This document shows positions 31,669 through 38,706 of a DNA stretch of 39,691 nt, one piece after another. The notes below the pieces were generated by a model. It worked only from the letters and a program-made list of their open reading frames with translations, searched no databases and was not told the origin of the DNA. Source of the DNA: CAIKZZ01 sp035524495 (GTDB taxonomy: Bacteria; Pseudomonadota; Gammaproteobacteria; Steroidobacterales; Steroidobacteraceae); the NCBI GenBank assembly GCA_035524495.1, contig DATKOR010000005.1, positions 1 to 39,691 on the forward strand. The letters are read 5' to 3'. The position numbers and the translations under genes are program-made. Each line of letters opens with the position of its first letter. Within the stretch, counting starts at the first letter, position 1.

Positions 31669-33285
31669 TCAGACGCTCGCGCGCGGAAGCGCTCGGCCAC
31701 GGATGAGGTCCGCACCCTTCTCCGCGATCATGATCGTCGGCGCGTAGGTGTTGCCGCCCGGAACGTTCGGCATCACCGAGGCGTCGATGACGCGCAGCCC
31801 CGCGACCCCGCGCACGCGAAGCTGATCGTCGACGACGGCCGCCGGATCGGCGTCGACGCCCATCCTGCAGGTGCCGACGGCGTGCTGGGTGATGGCGCCG
31901 ACCTGGCGCACCCAGTCGCCGAGCGCCGCATCGGACTCGAGGTCGCGCCCGGGCAGCAGCTCGCTCTCGACCATGTCGGCCAGCGGCTTGTGCCCGTAGA
32001 TCGCCCGCGCGGCACGGATGCCGCGCACCATGCGCGCGACGTCGGACCGCTGCTCGAACAGGTTGAACAGGATGCGCGGCGGATCCGCCGGATCCGCCGA
32101 GCGCAGGCTCACGGCGCCGCGGCCGTCCTGGCGGATCATCGAGACGCCGACGCCGAGCAGCGCCTTGGGCGGCCTGCCGGGGAACGACAGTCCCTGTGCG
32201 CAGACCTCCGTCGACATGCACGTGAACTGCATGTCCGGCCTGTCGCAGGACGGGGCCGTGCGTATGAAGATGTTGCCGGCCGCACCGTTGGTCGCGAAGA
32301 GGCCGGTGCCGAACAGCCACCAGCGCAGTGCCCAGATCATGGCGCGGTCGAGACGCAGTTGCTGCCGGTAGACGCCGTTCCTCGGTTGCCAGCCCATCAG
32401 CAGGAAGGGATGCTCGATCAGGTTGCGACCGACGCCGGGGAGGTCGACGATCGGCGCGACGCCAACGCGGCGAAGATCATCGGCCGGCCCGATGCCGGAC
32501 AGCATCAAGACCTGGGCCGAGCCATAGACGCCGCCGGCCAGGATGACCTCCTGCGCCGCCCGGACGACTTCGGCGCGGCCGTCGCGACCGAATTCGACGC
32601 CCACGGCGCGGCCGTTCTCGACGATGACGCGTGTCGCGAGCGCGCGCGTCTCGACGCTGAGGTTGCGGCGGCCGAGGGCAGGCCTCAGGAAGAGCCGCGC
32701 CGCGTTGCCCCGCCGGCCGGCTCGGACCGTCATCTCGCTGCGCTGCACGCCTTCCGTCTGGGCGCCGTGCACGTCGTCGGTGGCCGGGTAGCCTGCCGCG
32801 ATCGACGCCGCACGCAGCTCCGCGTACATCATGTTCGCGGTCGGCACGACGACCTCGAGCTCGCCGGTGTTTCCGTGGTAGGCGTTCTCGCCGAGCCAGC
32901 TCTTCTCCGAACGACGAAAATACGGCAGCACCTCGGCGTAGCTCCAGCCGCGCAGCCCCTGCCGCGCCCAGTCGTCGTAGTCGAGGCGATGGCCGCGCGC
33001 GTACACCATGCCGTTGATCGCGGACGAGCCGCCGAGCGCCTTGCCGCGCGGCACCTCGATCGTGCGGCCGCCAAGGGCGGGCTCGGGCTCGCCGATGAAG
33101 TTCCAGTTGAGGTCGCGGCGCTGGACGTAGGCCTGGAAGGCGATCGGCATGTCCTTGAAGAGGCCGGTCACGGGTCCCCCGGCCTCGAGCAGCAGGACCT
33201 GGCGGCCCGGATCCTCGCTCAGGCGGTTCGCGAGTACGCAGCCGGCGGCGCCGCCGCCGACGATGATCGTGTCAACGCTGCGCAT
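31669..33285 (-). CDS. GMC-family FAD-dependent oxidoreductase
   Basis: A 538-residue choline/alcohol dehydrogenase-like flavoprotein. The FAD-binding motif is VGGGAAGCVLANRL (9-22), with LLLEAGG ending the second strand. PRGKALGGSSAINGMVY is GMC signature 1, and LSGIGPADDLRRVGV is signature 2. The catalytic His lies in ITQHAVGTCRMG, and the partner Asn in PGGNTYAPTIMIAEKG. Members oxidise alcohols, choline, polyethylene glycol or steroid hydroxyls; the substrate cannot be named. No signal peptide, so it is probably cytoplasmic or membrane-associated. The ATG follows the EthD-like stop by 15 bases. Confidence 0.93.
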   Translation of the reverse strand: MRSVDTIIVGGGAAGCVLANRLSEDPGRQVLLLEAGGPVTGLFKDMPIAFQAYVQRRDLNWNFIGEPEPALGGRTIEVPRGKALGGSSAINGMVYARGHRLDYDDWARQGLRGWSYAEVLPYFRRSEKSWLGENAYHGNTGELEVVVPTANMMYAELRAASIAAGYPATDDVHGAQTEGVQRSEMTVRAGRRGNAARLFLRPALGRRNLSVETRALATRVIVENGRAVGVEFGRDGRAEVVRAAQEVILAGGVYGSAQVLMLSGIGPADDLRRVGVAPIVDLPGVGRNLIEHPFLLMGWQPRNGVYRQQLRLDRAMIWALRWWLFGTGLFATNGAAGNIFIRTAPSCDRPDMQFTCMSTEVCAQGLSFPGRPPKALLGVGVSMIRQDGRGAVSLRSADPADPPRILFNLFEQRSDVARMVRGIRAARAIYGHKPLADMVESELLPGRDLESDAALGDWVRQVGAITQHAVGTCRMGVDADPAAVVDDQLRVRGVAGLRVIDASVMPNVPGGNTYAPTIMIAEKGADLIRGRALPRASV

Positions 33286-33300
33286 GGCCTCGTCCGCGGC

Positions 33301-33621
33301 TCAGCCCGGGAACTCGTAGACGAGCTCGTCGACCTGGAACGTGGGCTGCTGCTTGGAGAAGAGCGGCACCTCGGCGATCAGCTCCGCGGCGCGCGCCGCC
33401 ATCGCCTTCTCGTACGCGTCCCAGTCGCGGATCCAGAACGTGATCGTCGCGATGTGCGGCGGGAGCTTGCCGTCCGGCCCCGGCAGGCCGCGGCGGATCT
33501 CGGTGCGGGCGAGCGCGGTCCCGAGGATCTCCTCGATCAGCTTGGCGTGGCGCTTCTTGTAGAAGTCGAAGTTGAAGTCTTCGTTGTCCTTGGACGGGTA
33601 GAGCACCGTGATGCACTTCAT
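33301..33621 (-). CDS. EthD-domain protein
   Basis: A 106-residue ferredoxin-like alpha/beta barrel protein. KCITVLYPSKDNEDFNFDFY followed by KKRHAKLIEEILG carries the family's YYxxH-type pattern, and PPHIATITFWIRDWDAYEKA is the second strand-helix unit. EthD proteins accompany oxidative degradation operons, such as ethyl tert-butyl ether use, and some are small isomerases or dehydratases of polyketide-like rings. A strong GGAGGACGAAAG ribosome-binding site fixes the ATG at 33621. It is first in the EthD-GMC-SDR run, which suggests a catabolic cassette. Confidence 0.85.
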   Translation of the reverse strand: MKCITVLYPSKDNEDFNFDFYKKRHAKLIEEILGTALARTEIRRGLPGPDGKLPPHIATITFWIRDWDAYEKAMAARAAELIAEVPLFSKQQPTFQVDELVYEFPG

Positions 33622-34038
33622 CTTTCGTCCTCCCGGCATGGCGCGGCACCGAGGTCCGGCGCGGCCGCCCCTTCGATGGCGATCGTCGCGAGTCCGGTCG
33701 TCAGGATGAACCCGGGTGCGCTGGCGCTCGAGCGCCGACGCGTCGCATCGTCGCGTATCTCGGTCGATGAAGCTCGCGAAACGGAATCCAGATTATCGAC
33801 TATCGGCGAAATGTCGTTCCGCGGACGGTCCCGACTTCCAGAGCTCGGCAGGTCGCGATCGCCGACGTCCGTGACGGTGGTCTGGGCCCGCCGGTGTGCG
33901 CGCCAAGGTGTTCGGGCCCGGCGCGTGCCGATCGGTACTCGGGTGCCCGAGCGTCGCGGGCGACGGTCGTCGCGTTCGCCTGTCCCGATCAATGAACGCC
34001 GGACGGACGAGCGGCGCGGTCATTTCGATCGCAGGGGG
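33622..34038. other. Divergent intergenic region
   Basis: About 420 bases between the minus-strand EthD-GMC-SDR run and arsR1. No gene is supported; a minus-strand open frame at 33618-33992 is Arg-rich with no motif. TATCG occurs repeatedly around 33795-33811. Promoters for both directions must lie here, but only the arsR1 one is convincing. Confidence 0.4.
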
Positions 34039-34067
34039 TTGCATCGGTATCAGAAGCCGTTTATTAT
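34039..34067 (+). promoter_or_regulatory. Probable arsR1 promoter, near-leaderless
   Basis: TTGCAT (34039-34044), a 17-base spacer and TATTAT (34062-34067) stand only 7 bases before the ATG at 34075. The transcript would start at or within a base or two of the start codon, and no ribosome-binding site is present. Confidence 0.5.
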
Positions 34068-34074
34068 ATAAGCT

Positions 34075-34428
34075 ATGAGTTATGCAAAGATTGATGCGAG
34101 CGAGGTGTTCGCGGCGCTTGCCGATCCGACACGGCGCGCGTTGCTTGCACGATTGGCGCAGGGAGAAGCGGCGGTGATGGAGCTCGCCGCGCCGTTCGAG
34201 ATCTCGCAGCCGGCCATCTCGCAGCACCTGAAGGCCCTGGAACACGCCGGGCTCATCACCCGTCGTGTCGAAGGCACGAGGCGTCCATGTCGCTTGAGTC
34301 CCGCGGGATTGCGGGCGGTTGACGATGCGCTGGCGCCGTTGCGTGCGGCACTCGCGCGTAATTACGACCGACTGGACGATGTCCTCGCAGACATGAGCCG
34401 ACCCGGATCGGGAAGGAGACGGGGATGA
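34075..34428 (+). CDS. ArsR-family transcriptional regulator (first pair)
   Basis: A 117-residue winged-helix repressor. EVFAALADPTRRALLARLAQG opens the DNA-binding domain in two helices, and EISQPAISQHLKALEHAGLI is the recognition region. The metal-site motif ELCVCDL of SmtB/ArsR is absent, so it probably does not sense metals. This branch typically sits before an SRPBCC gene, as here: its stop overlaps the next ATG (ATGA). It could also act on the divergent EthD-GMC-SDR operon; that is inference from orientation. Confidence 0.9.
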   Translation: MSYAKIDASEVFAALADPTRRALLARLAQGEAAVMELAAPFEISQPAISQHLKALEHAGLITRRVEGTRRPCRLSPAGLRAVDDALAPLRAALARNYDRLDDVLADMSRPGSGRRRG

Positions 34429-34892
34429 GCAAGCTGACGCTGACAACCGTAGGCGACCGTCACGTGGTGGTGACCCGTTGGTTCGCGGCATCCCCTGAGG
34501 CCGTGTTCCGCGCCCATACGGACCCGGAGCTCATCAGGAGGTGGATGCTGGGTCCCGAAGGCTGGACGATGCCGGTGTGCGTTTGTGATGCGCGGCCGGG
34601 CGGCAAGATCCGCTACGAATGGGCGACGCCGGGTAAGCCTGGTTTCCACCTGACGGGCGAATTCCTGGAGCTCGAGCCGCCGCGCAGAATAGTGCACGTT
34701 GAGCGTATGCACCTGCCGGACCCGACGCCGGACAACCGGATCGAAACGGCCTTCACGCCCGAGAAGGGCGGAACGCTGATGACTATGCGGATGACGCTGC
34801 CCGACGCAGAGACGCGAAAAGCGATGCTCGCCACCGGCATGGAGAGCGGGATGGAGGCCAGTTACGCGCGGCTCGATCGCTTGGAACCGTAG
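34425..34892 (+). CDS. SRPBCC/AHSA1-domain protein (first pair)
   Basis: A 155-residue START-like helix-grip protein. It begins with a beta strand, then FAASPEAVFRAHTDPELIRRW, the usual opening of the AHSA1 branch (Aha1-like, often misannotated as an Hsp90 activator). CDARPGGKIRYEW and FLELEPPRRIVHVE are further conserved strands. The fold encloses a hydrophobic pocket for a small ligand. It is translationally coupled to arsR1. It may bind the compound the regulator responds to; that is inference. Confidence 0.88.
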   Translation: MSKLTLTTVGDRHVVVTRWFAASPEAVFRAHTDPELIRRWMLGPEGWTMPVCVCDARPGGKIRYEWATPGKPGFHLTGEFLELEPPRRIVHVERMHLPDPTPDNRIETAFTPEKGGTLMTMRMTLPDAETRKAMLATGMESGMEASYARLDRLEP

Positions 34893-34913
34893 TCAACGCG
34901 GAAGGAGTGCCTC

Positions 34914-35345
34914 ATGGCACCGGCACGACGCGATTCCCGCGGAACGATGAAGTTTGCGAATTATTGCGAGTACGAGCGCCACCTGCCCACTGCGCGCCGC
35001 GCGATCCTGCGGCGCGTGCGCGCGACTATTCGGCGCGCTGCCCCCGCTGCGGCCGAGACGATCAGTTACAACTTGCCGGCGTTCCGTTCCGAGGATGGTG
35101 CGCTGCTGCACTACGCGGCGTTCGTGCAGCACATTGGTCTGTTTCCTCCCATCCGCGGTCACGCCGAACTCGAGAGAACCGTCGCCCGATACGCCGGACC
35201 CAAGGGAAACCTCCGCTTTCCTTACGGCGACCCGATTCCCTTCGGGCTGATCGCGAGAATCGCCGCCTGGCGTTTAAGCGGCACGCATGGTGCAGCGCGC
35301 TTGCGACCGGCGACGCGGCGAGTGCGGGCTGCGATCGCGACGTGA
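34914..35345 (+). CDS. DUF1801-family protein
   Basis: A 143-residue protein with the DUF1801 pattern (the YdhG/frataxin-like group): RRVRATIRRAAPAAAETISY, then NLPAFRSEDGALLHYAAFVQ and a C-terminal GNLRFPYGDPIPFGLIARI. Some relatives are called iron chaperones, on thin evidence. AAGGAG 8 bases before the ATG supports the 34914 start; ATG 34947 is possible. It follows the SRPBCC gene by 21 bases and is probably cotranscribed. The C-terminal 20 residues are Arg-rich and look unstructured. Confidence 0.75.
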   Translation: MAPARRDSRGTMKFANYCEYERHLPTARRAILRRVRATIRRAAPAAAETISYNLPAFRSEDGALLHYAAFVQHIGLFPPIRGHAELERTVARYAGPKGNLRFPYGDPIPFGLIARIAAWRLSGTHGAARLRPATRRVRAAIAT

Positions 35346-35648
35346 CCGCGGACCGTCCTGGAGGTCGAGCGCACGGCCAACGGCCAACGGCCAACGCACG
35401 CCGGGCACCGGCGTGGCGAGTCGGGTGGGGCCGGCCGCTAATGCTCGCGGCGCGGCGAAGGCCATCGTGCGCCGGCCTCATCGTCTGCCGGTCCCGTCGT
35501 CGACGTGATCCTCGGACGCGTCAGGTCTTGCGCCATCCCCGCGGCACGGCCGCTCGAGAGCAGTATCCGAAATCTGCAAGCGGCTCGTCCCGCGGCGACG
35601 GATAGGCGCCGAAACTCGCATCCGACCGTGACGCAACGGCGCTACCGC
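35346..35648. other. Intergenic region before arsR2
   Basis: About 300 bases without a supported gene. It includes three perfect 7-bp units (CGGCCAA) at 35374-35394. Confidence 0.4.
35374..35394. repeat. Three tandem CGGCCAA units
   Basis: Three exact, contiguous 7-bp copies, 28 bases after the DUF1801 stop. A simple slippage repeat is the plainest reading. Confidence 0.6.
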
Positions 35649-35703
35649 TTGACATGCAGGTAATAAGCTGCATAATAGTCATGCAGGTCATAGCCTGCAT
35701 AAT
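35649..35703 (+). promoter_or_regulatory. arsR2 promoter with two palindromic operators
   Basis: A perfect TTGACA (35649-35654), a 16-base spacer and CATAAT (35671-35676) form a strong promoter. The palindrome ATGCAG-8-CTGCAT (35654-35673) fills the spacer exactly. A second, longer copy, ATGCAGG-6-CCTGCAT (35681-35700), lies 27 bases downstream over the expected start site. A repressor bound here would block RNA polymerase; ArsR2 is the obvious candidate. Confidence 0.75.
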
Positions 35704-35718
35704 GTCGCCGGGCAGAAC

Positions 35719-36042
35719 GTGAAAGACACCGATTCGGTCTTCAAAGCCCTCGCTGATCCGCATCGCCGCGAGCTGCTCGACCGGCTCTACGAGTCCAATG
35801 GCCAGACGCTCGGCGAGCTGTGCGAGGGCCTGCCGATGGCGCGCCAGTCGGTGTCGCAGCACCTCGACGTGCTCGAGGCGGCGAACCTGATCGCGATCGA
35901 GTGGCGCGGGCGCGAGAAGCTTCACTACGTGAACCCGGTCCCCATCCACGAGATTTACGAGCGCTGGATCCGCAAGCACGAAGCCCAGCGCCTCGCGGCG
36001 CTGCACGAGTTCAAAACGAAGCTGGAGCGAGGCCGCAAATGA
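35719..36042 (+). CDS. ArsR-family transcriptional regulator (second pair)
   Basis: A 107-residue winged-helix protein from GTG 35719. DSVFKALADPHRRELLDRLY is the first helix pair, and MARQSVSQHLDVLEAANLI the recognition region. YVNPVPIHEIYERWIRKHE in the C-terminal helix is typical of the SRPBCC-linked branch. Only one cysteine (ELCEGL) remains of the metal motif, so metal sensing is unlikely. It should bind the two palindromes just upstream. The stop overlaps the SRPBCC ATG. Confidence 0.92.
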   Translation: MKDTDSVFKALADPHRRELLDRLYESNGQTLGELCEGLPMARQSVSQHLDVLEAANLIAIEWRGREKLHYVNPVPIHEIYERWIRKHEAQRLAALHEFKTKLERGRK

Positions 36043-36479
36043 ACGCCGAACGGTTCGTCTACGTCACCTACATCGCCTCGACGCCCGACAAGGTGTTCCG
36101 CGCGCTCCTCGACGGCGAACTCACGCGCCAGTACTGGAAGCACACCAACGAATCGGACTGGAAGCCCGGGTCGAAGTGGAGAAGCGTCGCCGACGACGGC
36201 AAGGGGACGGTCCGCATCGTCGGCACCGTCGCCGAGATGGTGCCGAACCGCCGGCTGGTGCTGACCTGGGCCGCGGGCACGGAGGCTGCGGATCCCGCGC
36301 AGCACTCGCGCGTCGCGATCGACCTCGAGACGGTCGGCGCGATGGTCCGCGTCACGGTGACGCACGAGGAGCTCGGGCCCGACATGGCGAGGGCGGTGAC
36401 CAACGGCTGGCCGCGCGTGCTGTCGAGCCTGAAGTCGTTCCTGGAAACGGGGCACCCGCTCGACACCTGGGCGTCCTAG
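36039..36479 (+). CDS. SRPBCC/AHSA1-domain protein (second pair)
   Basis: A 146-residue helix-grip protein starting in the overlap ATGA with arsR2. FVYVTYIASTPDKVFRALLD and ELTRQYWKHTNESDWKPGSKW are the conserved AHSA1 opening, followed by GTVAEMVPNRRLVLTW and VTVTHEELGPDMA. WPRVLSSLKSFLETG is the long C-terminal helix. It is clearly diverged from the first and third SRPBCC proteins here, so the three pairs are not recent copies. Confidence 0.9.
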   Translation: MNAERFVYVTYIASTPDKVFRALLDGELTRQYWKHTNESDWKPGSKWRSVADDGKGTVRIVGTVAEMVPNRRLVLTWAAGTEAADPAQHSRVAIDLETVGAMVRVTVTHEELGPDMARAVTNGWPRVLSSLKSFLETGHPLDTWAS

Positions 36480-36566
36480 CGGCGCGCCAGCTGGCGCTGC
36501 GCGCATTTCGCCGCGGCGGCCGATTCGGATTCGCAAGGCGACCGGTGGCAGCAGCAGGGAGGAGAC

Positions 36567-37292
36567 ATGGCCGACGCAACCTTTCGATCGCAATCGCACC
36601 CGGTCGTCGCGCACGCCGAGTGGCTCGCCGCGCGGCGCGAGTTCCTCAGGAAGGAGAAGGAATTCACGCGCCGTCGCGACGAGCTCAGCGCCGCGCGGCG
36701 CGCCTTGCCTTGGGAGGAGGTGACGAAGCCGTACGTGTTCGACGGGGCGAGCGGCCGGCGCACGCTGGCGGAGCTCTTCGACGGCTGCTCGCAGCTCATC
36801 GTCTATCACTTCATGTTCGCCCCCGACTGGGAGGCAGGCTGCAAGTCCTGCTCGTTCTGGGCCGACAGCTTCAACGGGATCCCGCTGCACCTGCGGCACC
36901 GCGACGTGAGCCTTGTCGCGATCTCCCGCGCCCCGCTCGCGAAGCTCCAGGCCTACGCCAAGCGCATGGGCTGGAGCTTCCCGTGGTATTCCTCGCAAGG
37001 GAGCACCTTCAACTTCGACCTCAACGTGTCATTCACGCCGGAGGAGCAGGCCGCCGGCGAGGCCTTCTACAACTACGAGAAGCGCCGGATCCCGACCTCG
37101 GACCTCGTCGGCATCAGCGTGTTCGCGAGGGACGACGCCGGCAAGGTCTTCCACACCTATTCGGCGTACGCGCGCGGCGTCGACATGATGAACGGCGCCT
37201 ATCACTACCTGGACCTGACGCCGAAAGGGCGCGACGAGGACACGCAACCGGGGAACCCGCAGGCCTGGGTGCGTCGCCACGACGAGTACTGA
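36567..37292 (+). CDS. DUF899 thioredoxin-like protein A
   Basis: A 241-residue member of DUF899, which has a thioredoxin-like fold. It opens with HPVVAHAEWLAARREFLRKE and a charged helix, then ALPWEEV. The strand LIVYHFMFAPDWEAGC leads into a CxxC at Cys92-Cys95 (CKSCSFWAD), the site of a thioredoxin active centre. GISVFARDDAGKVFHTYSAY and GRDED close the domain. GGGAGGAGA precedes the ATG. The biological role of DUF899 is not established; a redox or peroxide-linked role is inference. Confidence 0.88.
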   Translation: MADATFRSQSHPVVAHAEWLAARREFLRKEKEFTRRRDELSAARRALPWEEVTKPYVFDGASGRRTLAELFDGCSQLIVYHFMFAPDWEAGCKSCSFWADSFNGIPLHLRHRDVSLVAISRAPLAKLQAYAKRMGWSFPWYSSQGSTFNFDLNVSFTPEEQAAGEAFYNYEKRRIPTSDLVGISVFARDDAGKVFHTYSAYARGVDMMNGAYHYLDLTPKGRDEDTQPGNPQAWVRRHDEY

Positions 37293-37296
37293 GGGC

Positions 37297-37342
37297 AGGC
37301 GGCTGTTCGCAGCCGTCTCGCCCGCGGCCCGGCCGCGCGGGC
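37297..37342 (+). terminator. Two hairpins between the DUF899 genes
   Basis: AGGCGGCTG/CAGCCGTCT pair over nine positions (one G-T) around a TTCG tetraloop (37297-37318). GCCCGCG/CGCGGGC follow (37320-37342). There is no T-run, so they may attenuate or protect the transcript rather than end it. Confidence 0.45.
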
Positions 37343-37384
37343 GACACGAACGACTTCTCGGACGCATTCATCGGGAGTCCAGAC

Positions 37385-38122
37385 ATGGCAACGCTCAATA
37401 CCTCCTCCGGTGCCAAGCCCCACGCGGTCGTCTCGCACGCCGAGTGGACGGAGGCGCGCCGGCGGCTTCTCGTGAAGGAAAAGGAATTCACGCGCCTGCG
37501 CGATCAGCTCAACGAGCAGCGTCGAGCGCTGCCGTGGGAGCGCGTCGAGAAGGCCTACGCCTTTGATGCCCCGTCCGGCAAAGCCACGCTCGCCGATCTC
37601 TTCGACGGCCGCAAGCAGCTCGTCGTCTGGCACTTCATGTTCGGTGCCGACTGGCAGCAGGGCTGCTCGCATTGCGCGTTCTGGGCCGACGGCTGGAACG
37701 GCGTCGTCGAGCACCTGAAACACCGCGACACGACCTTGATTGCGATCTCCCAGGCGCCGCTTGCGAAGATTGAGGCGTTCAGGAAGCGCATGGGCTGGAC
37801 GTTCAAGTGGGTGTCCGCCGCGAACACCGACTTTAATTTCGATTTCCAGGCCTCCGCCCGTCCCGAGGAGCTGAAGGCCGGGAGAGTGCTTTACAACTAC
37901 GAGACCGTGGAGCCGTTCTCGGATCAGATGCACGGCTGCAGCGCGTTCTATCGGGACGGCGACGGGGCGATCTACCACACGTACTCGACCTACGCGCGCG
38001 GCGTCGACACGCTGAACGTGGCGTTCCAGTTCCTCGACCTCACCGCGCTCGGACGCGACGAGGACTGGAGCCAGCCGCATCCCTCAGGATGGGTGCGGCA
38101 CCGCGATCGCTACGAGCGCTAG
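37385..38122 (+). CDS. DUF899 thioredoxin-like protein B
   Basis: A 245-residue paralogue of the preceding gene, with the same order of motifs: HAVVSHAEWTEARRRLLVKE, KEFTRLRD, ALPWERVEKAYAFD, VWHFMFGADWQQGC with CxxC at Cys94-Cys97 (CSHCAFW), and YHTYSTYARGVDTLN. Even the DNA shares an exact run (AAGGAATTCACGCGCC) with gene A, so an older tandem duplication is likely. The CxxC spacer residues differ (Ser-His instead of Lys-Ser), which would change redox potential. The 92-base gap holds two hairpins. Confidence 0.88.
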   Translation: MATLNTSSGAKPHAVVSHAEWTEARRRLLVKEKEFTRLRDQLNEQRRALPWERVEKAYAFDAPSGKATLADLFDGRKQLVVWHFMFGADWQQGCSHCAFWADGWNGVVEHLKHRDTTLIAISQAPLAKIEAFRKRMGWTFKWVSAANTDFNFDFQASARPEELKAGRVLYNYETVEPFSDQMHGCSAFYRDGDGAIYHTYSTYARGVDTLNVAFQFLDLTALGRDEDWSQPHPSGWVRHRDRYER

Positions 38123-38137
38123 GGCGGGGGCAATTCC

Positions 38138-38290
38138 ATGTGCCCGCTGTGTGTCGGGTCTGCGGCCCTCGTCGCGACGGTCACCGGGTCGGGGATGGGA
38201 GTGACCGTGGTGCTCGGCCGGCGCTGGCGCAGCTTCCTCGGGTTGTGGCGCGGCCTACGCTGGCGCGGGTCGTCCCGCGCTGATCGCTGA
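38138..38290 (+). CDS. Small cysteine-containing hydrophobic protein (50 aa)
   Basis: A 50-codon frame beginning MCPLCVGSAALVATVTGSG, then MGVTVVLGRRW and an Arg-rich tail. A CPxC motif directly at the N-terminus is followed by one short hydrophobic helix. Similar mini-proteins that start MCPxC and then run into a membrane helix are, as I recall, common beside SRPBCC/ArsR genes. G-rich GGGCGGGGGC precedes the ATG. It starts 15 bases after DUF899 B and probably shares its transcript. Its function is unknown; a chance frame cannot be excluded. Confidence 0.5.
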   Translation: MCPLCVGSAALVATVTGSGMGVTVVLGRRWRSFLGLWRGLRWRGSSRADR

Positions 38291-38352
38291 CCGCCCGACT
38301 GCGGCGGCGCGCCCGCCGCGGCGGGCGGCACTCGACTGGCGCGCCAATGTCC

Positions 38353-38375
38353 TATAAACTTAGGCACATGCCTAA
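38353..38375 (+). promoter_or_regulatory. arsR3 -10 box and operator palindrome over the start codon
   Basis: TATAAA (38353-38358) lies 9 bases before the ATG at 38368. The palindrome TTAGGCA-CA-TGCCTAA (38360-38375) has perfect 7-bp arms and straddles both the expected transcription start and the ATG. The -35 box is poor. Self-repression with a near-leaderless transcript is likely. Confidence 0.6.
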
Positions 38376-38706
38376 CAATTCAGCAGCGCTCGACCATGTC
38401 TTCCACGCGCTCGCGGATCCGACCCGCCGCGCGGTCGTCGAGCGGCTCCGGCGCGGGCCCGCCGCGATGAGCGAGCTCGCGCGGCCGTTCTCGATGGCGC
38501 TGCCGTCGTTCGCACAGCACATGGGCGTGCTCGAGCGCTCGGGGCTCGTCCGCTCGCGCAAGGACGGACGCGTTCGGACCTACCGCCTCGCACCTCGACC
38601 GCTGCGCGTCGCGCACGGCTGGCTCGGCGAGCAACGGGCGCTGTGGGAGAAGCGACTCGATCAGCTGGACCGCTATGTCGCCGGACTCAAGGAGACGCCG
38701 CGATGA
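38368..38706 (+). CDS. ArsR-family transcriptional regulator (third pair)
   Basis: A 112-residue winged-helix protein. LDHVFHALADPTRRAVVERL is the first helix pair, and MALPSFAQHMGVLERSGLV the recognition region, followed by the wing SRKDGRVRTYRL. It has no cysteine, so it cannot be a classical metal sensor. ATG 38368 is preferred over the in-frame ATG at 38347, because the -10 box and operator lie between them. The stop overlaps the SRPBCC ATG (ATGA). Confidence 0.92.
   Translation: MPNNSAALDHVFHALADPTRRAVVERLRRGPAAMSELARPFSMALPSFAQHMGVLERSGLVRSRKDGRVRTYRLAPRPLRVAHGWLGEQRALWEKRLDQLDRYVAGLKETPR

Noticed and set aside
33618..33992. Minus-strand open frame before the EthD-like gene
   Set aside because: Arg-rich, no motif, lies across the likely divergent promoters.
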